Notes under the pieces: generated by a model
Database searches by the model: none
What the model was told of the DNA's origin: nothing
The model's input: the letters and a program-made list of their open reading frames with translations, nothing else
Made by a program: the position numbers and the translations under genes
In this document: positions 57,001-64,000 of the stretch, piece after piece
Layout of the letters: each line of letters opens with the position of its first letter
Numbering within the stretch: position 1 is the first letter of the stretch
From: Sebastes aleutianus
Lineage: Eukaryota; Chordata; Actinopteri; Perciformes; Sebastidae
Direction: 5' to 3'
NCBI GenBank assembly: GCA_916700875.1
Contig: CAKAKS010000066.1
Span: forward strand, 10,738,243 to 10,802,242
DNA: 64,000 nucleotides

Positions 57001-59742
57001 GGTCGGGCTCGGGCATGCCTCAAACTCATGGTATGAGTGGTACCGGAGCAAAATGGGAGCGGGACATAAGGCGAAGCTTCAACTATTTAAAAAATCCACT
57101 CTGCCCTCCATACAAAATCCTCCCACTCGCTCGCGCTCCGCTCACATGCTCTGATTTATAGTAAATAAAGAGATGTGGAGCTACCGTTGACTTTCCTGCA
57201 GACAGCTGAACTTGCTGTGCATCGCTGGTCTTAGTTGGTTCACATTGAGATGAATCATCCATTGATGGAGGAGACTAAAAGCGAACAAAAAAATATACAT
57301 GCACCTATATTTCTTCAGTTGTATAAATCAAATCAAACTGCTGCATCTAAAAAACTTAACCTACCTGATTAGCTGTGTGTGGAGACTTCCCATCACAGCT
57401 GTCCTCTGGAGGTATGGATTCCAGCTTAATTGGGGGACAAAGTGAAGTCAACAGGGTGTAACTGTAGAATAATCTACAATAATCTCTAGAACAGGCATTT
57501 GAGCAATTTATACTTAAAAATAACTGGGTAGCAACTATCTAAAGAAATTATATTCACCTCCTTCAATTAAGAAATTGCCATAGCACACTTACAAGTTTAT
57601 CCAACTCTGCCAATTGTTGAAGTAGTTGTGCACGCTGATGTAAAATCTCCAAACGTTGTCTCTCATTGCTGGCCTGAAAGTAGATAACAATGGAAAAATT
57701 GAAGGTATAATCTAAAGGCAATGACCTCCTATGAAACCCCACAGCTCTGTAACTTTACTGGAAATGTCCACATAATAGCATGTAGCTAATGGGCAATATT
57801 CATTTGGTAGATGCTAGTGACTCACAATGTGTATTATCAACATCTGTAGGAACAAACAGCTAGATGTCATCAAACATGTAAAAACATTTACGACGCCTTA
57901 GTTGTATTTTTGAAGATATGTACAAACATAGACCACCGAACAACAAAACTTTCTTCTGTAATAAGTTTTGGTGCTGTTAATTTCCTCACCGATGGATTAG
58001 TCTTCCTATCTTGCGATGGCTTGTTTTTAGGATGAACAGCTGCGTCAGGAACAGACTCATTCACAGCTCCTGAGGGAAAGACAAGCAAGTTAGACGATAG
58101 AAGAGAAGGTTGGAGGCATCATCCAGCAGCACTGTAATCTGAACGGCACCGCTTGTTTAAACACGTGACTAATCTGTGGTGTGTTGACATGTGTTTTTAC
58201 TTTTTGTGAATGATGAGGTGTTGCCGTTTCTCTAACAGTCCTACTTCCTACTTGACATACAGCTGTTCATATTACATCATAGCTCATCATCACAAACAAT
58301 TTGTACGTTGGTTAAGTTGCATTTTCAGGGGGCAGATATGGAAGCAAATAATGGCCATAAAGATTTGAATCTTTTAAGGAACTGAATACCTAATTGCGAA
58401 AATTAATCACTACTGGATTCTCAATGTTGAAACCACTAAATTTATAGCACCTAAGTATTTTACTTTGAAAAACATTTTCAGATCTTCAGATATTCCAAAG
58501 TTCAAGTAAAGAGAAACTAGAATTACCGCCTTGCGGTTGTATGCCTCCGCCAACCAGTCAAGTTACAGTTTACATCCATGTCTGTCCAAAATGTCATCAC
58601 TTCATCATTTTATCCTGTTACACGTTTGTGTGAAATTGTCATAATTGGCATATGAATTCTTGAAAACCATGATTTGTGAGGTCAGTGACCAAAATCTAAT
58701 CAGTTCATCCTTGAGTCCAAGTGGACGATTGTGCCAAATTTGAAGAAATTCGCTCAAGACGTTTTTGAGATATCACAAGAATGGTACAGATAATGGTACA
58801 AACAAAATGTCTCCGGCCACGACTGTTGCCGGCGCAGAGGCATAATATCTGGTTGCTCAATTTGGCTTGATAAAATTCAGATACGAATATCAGATTGAAA
58901 ACATCCAGGGCACCAAGGATAAGCAACAAATCAGCTAAAGTACTAAACACACTGAGGTTTAGATCAATCAAACCCAACATGTTTAACCACACTGAACAAG
59001 CTTTTCCTCCTCCAATACAGGACAAACATTCCAGCGTACCACAAAGGTAATAAAGCTTACCCCTGCAGTGTGATGACGGTATCCACTGACTCTTCTCCTG
59101 AGAAGTGGATGAGGCATGGCTGAGAGTGTGTCCAGCAACACCAGCAAACTCCACATAAGCTCCTTCAAAAGTAGCTTGAGATGTACTTACATGTTGTCCA
59201 CATGAAAGAAGTCCGTTTGGTAAACTTTGATTTGATAATGGAGGTTGAAATGGCGCTTTGTAAGGGTCGTGGGGTGAGAAAAGTGGTAGATGCTGGGGCC
59301 TACAGGGCTGTGGAGCTTGGTTTGTTTGGGGGAGAGATGGTGGGGGTATGTTTTTTCCTTGGTTTGCAGTTAGCAGCATTGATGAAGTGTGAGGGGTTTG
59401 CTGGGCAAAGGAAATAATGTGAGAGGCACTCGGGATAGCGGTGTTGGCGAACAGCGCGTTGGATGACGGATTGCTGCTAATGTGAGAAGCTTTGTACAGA
59501 GCAGATTGATGAGTGTTGTTTCTGGATGATACGGTGCTGAGATCACTCATACAGCTCTGATTGGACTCCTGCAGGTGGTTGTAGGAGAGTCTCTGGTCAG
59601 AAGACGAGCCCAGACTGAGATGCTGAGAGCTGGGCAGTGGGTTGAGAAGGGGTCCTTGAGCTGAAGTAGTGGACCAGCCATTCTGGCCCGCCCACGACTG
59701 ACAGGGTATGTGGCTTTTATTTGCAGTCAGGTTATCCATCAT
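50747..59742 (-). CDS. Chimeric gene: SEC24-like N-terminus + zinc fingers + tyrosine-recombinase-like domain + SANT/Myb-like tail
   Basis: Nine exons join in frame: 59061-59742, 57990-58069, 57593-57673, 57365-57424, 57185-57274, 56018-56098, 53047-54916, 51890-52009 and 50747-51036. They total 3354 nt, or 1117 residues plus stop. Residues 1-254 copy SEC24-like exons 1-2. Residues 255-281 form a Leu/Gln-rich helix, probably a short coiled coil (LEILHQRAQLLQQLAELDKL). Residues 282-358 are polar linkers. Residues 359-982 carry an acidic patch, a C2H2 finger near 462-481, a C2HC finger near 544-563, and a recombinase-like fold with NRRSVGE (812-818) and SRKIRKH (931-937). The tail (about 1025-1085) resembles a SANT/Myb-type fold (KHKWEEAEVLAVERHM ... 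NRITALKR). I recognise the zinc-finger/recombinase/Myb combination as a widespread fish family of transposon ancestry; that is recall, not a search. The usual C-terminal GH...Y catalytic segment is missing, so a DNA-binding rather than recombining role is inferred. Its function is unknown. Confidence 0.8.
52401..52946. mobile_element. TTAAAGG MITE in copy A (chimera intron 7), left end deleted
   Basis: The first bases are lost. It begins at CATTTTGGAGGATTAATTAG directly after GGAAATCAG. In copy B about 170 bases separate the two, and AGCA lies on both sides of the gap. Confidence 0.75.
53047..54916 (-). CDS. Chimera exon 7: acidic region, two zinc fingers, degenerate tyrosine-recombinase-like region
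   Basis: This single 1870-nt exon encodes 623 residues without a break. An acidic segment (SAESEDDSDPDYLPNSDGD) leads into a basic region. Next come a finger YCLFCSDPVTKMSRHLERIH, a second finger HCLYCQGLFMKKALFKHIKSC, and helical segments (LRQIARLVLEAKKITPLKKL, LAVKLGYHLQKTCG). The recombinase-like boxes are FNRRSVGE and ALTSRKIRKHYGKMLQL. In active tyrosine recombinases the second box is followed by a GH motif and the nucleophilic tyrosine. Here it runs into FGPNNQVRSLLQ and the exon end, with neither present. The lack of internal introns fits an origin as a transposon or retrotransposed gene. Acceptor TTTCCAG and donor GTAGGA are clear. Confidence 0.87.
54988..55435 (-). mobile_element. 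GGGCTGTCAA family MITE, in chimera intron 6
   Basis: TGGCTGTCAAAGTTAACACA, AATAACGCGTTAACGC, then the core in inverse orientation to ATGATTTGAGCATAT. The far end is missing. Confidence 0.75.
56180..57160. other. Chimera intron 5, probable repeat-derived
   Basis: GAACTGTTCATTCCCTCCGC near the left and TCGCTCGCGCTCCGCTCACA near the right look like parts of a dispersed element, but no terminal repeats were found. Contains no exon that fits the frame. Confidence 0.35.
58522..58846. mobile_element. Short repeat with ATTACCGCC..GGCGCAGAGGCATAAT in chimera intron 1
   Basis: ATTACCGCCTTGCGGTTGTA and TGCCTCCGCC at one end pair with GGCGCAGAGGCATAAT at the other. Its size and text match a common fish short repeat. 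It lies where the false extension of exon 1 runs. Confidence 0.55.
59061..59742 (-). CDS. Chimera exon 1, diverged copy of SEC24-like exon 1
   Basis: The start is MMDNLTANKSHIPCQSWAGQ, followed by the blocks SSQHLSLGSSSDQRLSYNHL, PPPSLPQTN, PLFSPHDPYKAPFQPP and LSNQSLPNGL. Each is matched in order by SEC24-like exon 1 (39732-40401). The donor GTAAGC is in the same phase. The open frame continues past the donor to 58705, but exon 2 homology shows the splice is used. The UTR homology extends upstream past an acceptor near 59786 and includes the shared words CTCCATAACCATCA and CATGCACA. Divergence is clearly greater than between the A/B tail copies, so this event is older than the tandem duplication. 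Confidence 0.85.
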
Positions 59743-60075
59743 TCTCCATAACCATCAGAGTTTGTTGCCTGGAGTCCTTTTATTTCCTTGGAGACAGGGC
59801 CTAGCAAAGCAAAACAACATGCACACTTAATTATCAGGTTATCATTTCTAAATTTGCTTTCACTGTCCTGTCCTGTCGCTATGTTCAGTGTGGGACAATG
59901 TTGTGCATACTTTCCACTGATACATTGTCATGTCTTCACATTTGAGCATTGTGATGAAGGTAAGACAGTTTATAGTCTAAGTATATAGTATATAACTCTA
60001 ATGCAGTGAGGGCCAAAGAGCAAATGTACTACGGAGTATTAGGGCCACATTGAGGGGAAAAAAATCGGAGTTTTC

Positions 60076-61750
60076 CAGAATAAAGTCAAAATAAATTCAC
60101 AAGAAAAAAAAGTCTTAATATTATGAGAATAAAGTCATAACTCTACGAGAAAAAAAAGTCTTAATATTACGAGAATAAAGTCATAACTTTACAAGAAAAA
60201 AAGTCCTAATATTACGAGAATAAAGACATAACTTTACAAGAAAAAAAAGTCTTAATATTACGAGAATAAAGTCATAACTTTACAAGAAAAAAAGTCCTAA
60301 TATTACGAGAATAAAGTCATAACTTTACGAGAAAAAAAGTCTTAATATTACGAGCATAAAGTCACAACTTTACAAAAAAAAAGGCCTAATATTACGAGAA
60401 TAAAGTCATAACTTTACAAGAAAAAAAGTCTTAATATTACTTGAATAAAGTCATAACTTTACGAGAAAAAAGTCTTAATATTACGAGAATAAAGTCATAA
60501 CTTTACAAGAAAAAAAAGTATTAATATTACAGGAATAAAGTCATAACTTTACAAGAAAAAAGTCTTAATATTACGAGAATAAAGTCATAACTTTACAAGA
60601 AAAAAAGTCTTAATATTACAGGAATAAAGTCATAACTTTACAAGAAAAAAAGTATTAATATTACAGGAATAAAGTCATAACTTTACGAGAAAAAAAGTCT
60701 TAATATTACAGGAATAAAGTCATAACTTTACAAGAAAAAAAGTCTTAATATTACAGGAATAAAGTCATAACTTTACAAGAAAAAAAGTCTTAATATTACA
60801 GGAATAAAGTCATAACTTTACGAGAAAGAAAGTCTTAATATTACGAGAATAAAGTCATAACTTTACAAGAAAAAAAGTCTTAATATTACAGGAATAAAGT
60901 CATAACTTTACAAGAAAAAAAGTATTAATATTACAGGAATAAAGTCATAACTTTACAAGAAAAAAAGTATTAATATTACAGGAATAAAGTCATAACTTTA
61001 CGAGAAAAAAAGTCTTAATATTACAGGAATAAAGTCATAACTTTACAAGAAAAAAAGTCTTAATATTACAGGAATAAAGTCATAACTTTACAAGAAAAAA
61101 AGTCTTAATATTACTTGAATAAAGTCATAACTTTACGAGAAAAAAAGTCTTAATATTACTTGAATAAAGTCATAACTTTACGAGAAAAAAGTCTTAATAT
61201 TACGAGAATAAAGTCATAACTTTACAAGAAAAAAGTCTTAATATTACTTGAATAAAGTCATAACTTTACGAGAAAAAAGTCTTAATATTACGAGAATAAA
61301 GTTATAACTTTACAAGAAAAAAAAGTCTTAATATTACAGGAATAAAGTCATAACTTTACAAGAAAAAAAGTCTTAATATTACAGGAATAAAGTCATAACT
61401 TTACGAGAAAGAAAGTCTTAATATTACTTGAATAAAGTCATAACTTTACGAGAAAAAAAGTCTTAATATTACTTGAATAAAGTCATAACTTTACGAGAAA
61501 AAAGTCTTAATATTACTTGAATAAAGTCATAACTTTACGAGAAAAAAAGTCTTAATATTACTTGAATAAAGTCAGAACTTTACGAGAAAAAAAGTCTTAA
61601 TATTACTTGAATAAAGTCATAACTTTACGAGAAAAAAAGTCTTAATATTACGAGAATAAAGTCATAACTTTACAAGAAAAAAGTCTTAATATTACAGGAA
61701 TAAAGTTATAACTTTACAAGAAAAAAAGTCTTAATATTACGAGAAAAAAA
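60076..61750 (+). repeat. Minisatellite left arm, about 45-bp dimeric unit
   Basis: Roughly 37 tandem copies of a unit built from two related 22-bp halves: TTACGAGAATAAAGTCATAA and TTACAAGAAAAAAAGTCTTA (plus linkers). One site varies as ACGAG, ACAGG or ACTTG. The first type dominates the left end, ACAGG the middle, and ACTTG becomes frequent from about 61100. This indicates local homogenisation. Purine-rich on this strand. Confidence 0.9.
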
Positions 61751-61781
61751 AGAAAATAACACAGAAAATTACTACTTTATA

Positions 61782-63414
61782 GTATTATGACTTTATTCTT
61801 ATAATACCACGACTTTTTTTCTCGTAAACCTAGGACTTTATTCTCATAATATTATTACTTTATTCTCGTAATATTATGACTTTATTCTAATAATATTATG
61901 ACTTTATTCTCGTATTATGACTTTATTCTAATAATATTATGACTTTATTCTCATAATATTATGACTTTATTCTCATAATAGTATGACTTTATTCTCATAA
62001 TATTATGACTTTATTCTCATATGACTTTATTCTAATAATATTATGACTTTATTCTCGTAATATTATGACTTTATTCTAATAATATTACGACTTTATTCTA
62101 ATAATATTATGACTTTATTCTCGTAATATGACTTAATTCTCGTAATATTATGACTTTATTCTCGTAATGTTATGACTTTATTCTAATAATATTATGACTT
62201 TATTCTCATAACATTATGACTTTATTCTCGTAATATTATGACTTTATTCTCGTAATGTTATGACTTTATTCTCGTAATATTATGACTTTATTCTAATAAT
62301 ATTACGACTTTATTCTAATAATATTACGACTTTATTCTAATAATATTATGACTTTATTCTCATAACATTATGACTTTATTCTAATAATATTACGACTTTA
62401 TTCTAATAATATTATGACTTTATTCTCGTAATATTATGACTTAATTCTCGTAATATTATGACTTTATTCTCATAATAATATTACTTTATTCTAATAAAAT
62501 TATGACTTTATTCTCGTTAATATTATGACTTTATTCTAATGTTATGACTTTATTCTCATATGACTTTATTCTAATAATATTATGACTTTATTCTCATATG
62601 ACTTTATTCTAATAATATTATGACTTTATTCTCATATGACTTTATTCTAATATTATGACTTTATTCTAATAATATTATGACTTAATATTATGACTTTATT
62701 CTAATAATATTATGACTTTATTCTAATAATATTATGACTTAATATTATGACTTTATTCTAATAATATTACGACTTTATTCTAATAATATTATGACTTTAT
62801 TCTCATAACATTATGACTTTATTCTCGTAATATTATGACTTTATTCTCATAATATTATGACTTTATTCTCGTAATATTATGACTTTATTCTAATAATATT
62901 ACGACTTTATTCTAATAATATTATGACTTTATTCTCGTAATATTATGACTTAATTCTCGTAATATTATGACTTTATTCTCATAATAATATTACTTTATTC
63001 TAATAAAATTATGACTTTATTCTCGTTAATATTATGACTTTATTCTAATAATGTTATGACTTTATTCTCATATGACTTTATTCTAATAATATTATGACTT
63101 TATTCTCATAATATGACTTTATTCTAATAATATTATGACTTTATTCTCATATGACTTTATTCTAATAATATTATGACTTTATTCTAATAATATTATGACT
63201 TAATATTATGACTTTATTCTAATAATATTATGACTTTATTCTAATAATATTATGACTTAATATTATGACTTTATTCTAATAATATTATGACTTTATTCTA
63301 ATAATATTATGACTTAATATTATGACTTTATTCTAATAATATTATGACTTTATTCTAATAATATTATGACTTAATATTATGACTTTATTCTAATAATATT
63401 ATGACTTTATTCTC
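61782..63414 (-). repeat. Minisatellite right arm, about 20-22 bp unit in inverted orientation
   Basis: Tandem TATTATGACTTTATTCTAATA / TATTATGACTTTATTCTCG units. These are the reverse complement of the GAATAAAGTCATAA half-unit of the left arm. Unlike the left arm there is no A-rich partner half, so the unit is monomeric. Short spacer at 61751-61781. Several larger blocks recur (for example around 62340-62510 and 62790-63060), showing secondary duplications inside the arm. Confidence 0.9.
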
Positions 63415-63501
63415 AAAATCTCAGATTATTTTTTTTTTTTCCCTCAATGTGACCCTAATACTCAGTTATTCATTTCCACTAATGTTTTTGTTATAAACCC
63501 A

Positions 63502-63550
63502 CAGGGAGCCACTGGAGTGGAGCTAAAGAGCTGCAGGTTGCAGACCCCTG
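63502..63550 (-). mobile_element. hAT-like transposon terminus
   Basis: Read on the minus strand it begins CAGGGGTCTGCAACCTGCAG, a form typical of hAT/Charlie-type ends. The left side of the neighbouring element (60005, CAGTGAGGGCCAAAGAGC) is only loosely similar and no matching 8-bp duplication was found. It may be a solo or decayed end. Confidence 0.4.
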
Positions 63551-63804
63551 CAGTAGAGGAGTGAGCAGCTATAACTAAATGGTTGTATTTATGTAGCTCA
63601 GCGGTGTCACATCTCTAGTTCTCTGGCTAGCTAGCTACATTTACTAGCTGTTAGCACGACTGGTTGGTAAATTCCGGAGTTATTAGTAAAACTGACAATG
63701 ACTATGAAATTAACACGCTGAAAAAAACCCGGTTCGTGCATTAAAAATACATCTAACTTAAGTAAAAAGTGAATAAATGTGTGAATAATGTGTGAGTATC
63801 TTAC

Positions 63805-63992
63805 AGGAAGCAGCGGCCGTTGGTTGGTTTGTTTACCTCACGACTCTGAGCCGCTGATGCTAACATAACACTTCCGCTTAGTTTTTTCAGAATAAGAGCG
63901 GCATCTCTACAAAAGAGAAATGTAATGTTTTGAAGAAAAAAAAAAGGATATTTAAGCATTAATGGATAAAGATTATATATTGTATTTTGCAA
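63805..63992 (-). promoter_or_regulatory. Possible promoter and non-coding first exon of the chimeric gene
   Basis: On the minus strand a GCGGAAGTG ETS-type site (63869-63877) is followed by GTTAGCATCAGCGG and a candidate exon ending CTGCTTCCT with donor GTAAGA (63805). The next acceptor on this strand that fits is CTCCAAG near 59786, which begins the exon carrying the chimera ATG. That would make an intron of about 4 kb containing the minisatellite. The shared ETS word and arrangement resemble P1/P2, but this is inference. Confidence 0.35.
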
Positions 63993-64000
63993 AAACTGGT

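Larger units (their letters stand above)
60033..63464. mobile_element. TIR element expanded by a minisatellite
   Basis: Ends are inverted copies: GGAGTATTAGGGCCACATTG (60033-60052) on the left, and the complement of TGAGTATTAGGGTCACATTG ending at 63464 on the right. Both are followed inward by GAGGG and an A-run. The whole interior is the two-armed minisatellite described separately. No transposase is present. The superfamily is not assignable from these ends. Confidence 0.7.

Noticed and set aside
58705..59060. Extension of the chimera exon 1 open frame for about 118 more codons
   Set aside because: The frame runs through a clear donor (GTAAGC at 59060) in the same position and phase as the SEC24-like exon 1 donor. 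The extension is Leu/Ser-rich text over a known kind of short repeat, and exon 2 homology shows the splice.
60076..63414. CRISPR-like array
   Set aside because: The units are head-to-tail with no unique spacers, in an evident vertebrate context. It is a minisatellite.
60005..63550. One large hAT element enclosing the minisatellite
   Set aside because: The right side has a hAT-like end (CAGGGGTCTGCAACC) but the left side (CAGTGAGGGCC) matches poorly and no shared 8-bp duplication was found. Only the inner TIR element is claimed.
1..64000. tRNA, rRNA or microRNA genes
   Set aside because: No A/B-box plus cloverleaf text and no familiar small-RNA sequence was noticed on either strand. A covariance-model scan would be needed to exclude them.

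Overview
The window looks like a vertebrate chromosome, most likely a spiny-rayed (percomorph) bony fish. It has long AT-rich introns with GT/AG junctions, vertebrate protein families, and a dense load of short non-autonomous DNA transposons (TIRs such as GGGCTGTCAA and TTAAAGG), hAT-like elements with 8-bp target duplications, and 5'-truncated LINEs. All recognisable genes are on the minus strand. I assembled them by hand from splice junctions that keep the reading frame. Exon edges should be good to a base or two where stated, but nothing was aligned by computer.

Layout, left to right. (1) 1-16.6 kb: the 5' end of a CaMKII kinase gene (exon 1 at 16.5 kb, exon 2 at 9.5 kb, the rest beyond the left edge), with introns full of transposons. 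(2) 21.7-40.4 kb: a complete 20-coding-exon SEC24C/D-type COPII coat gene of about 1020 residues. It may be a third SEC24C/D paralogue kept next to a CaMKII gene. (3) 40.5-49.4 kb: LINE 3' ends, the SEC24-like promoter region, a TIR transposon carrying a piece of N-myristoyltransferase, and a duplicated set of terminal exons. (4) 50.7-59.7 kb: a second gene of nine coding exons (about 1117 residues). Its first two exons are a copy of the SEC24-like N-terminus. The remainder encodes a coiled-coil stretch, two zinc fingers, a tyrosine-recombinase-like region lacking the usual C-terminal catalytic residues, and a SANT/Myb-like tail. (5) 60.0-63.5 kb: a 3.4-kb TIR-flanked minisatellite whose two arms are inverted relative to each other. 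(6) 63.8 kb: a possible non-coding first exon and promoter for gene 4.

The most unusual system is this chimeric gene. The SEC24-like N-terminal exons and 5' UTR have been joined to a transposon-derived recombinase/Myb gene in the same orientation, directly upstream of the SEC24-like gene. A later tandem duplication (about 41.3-47.9 kb versus 47.9-53.1 kb) copied the chimera's last exons together with the SEC24-like promoter. This leaves an orphan promoter facing a second set of open terminal exons. The duplication junction can be read directly at about 47,893-47,905.
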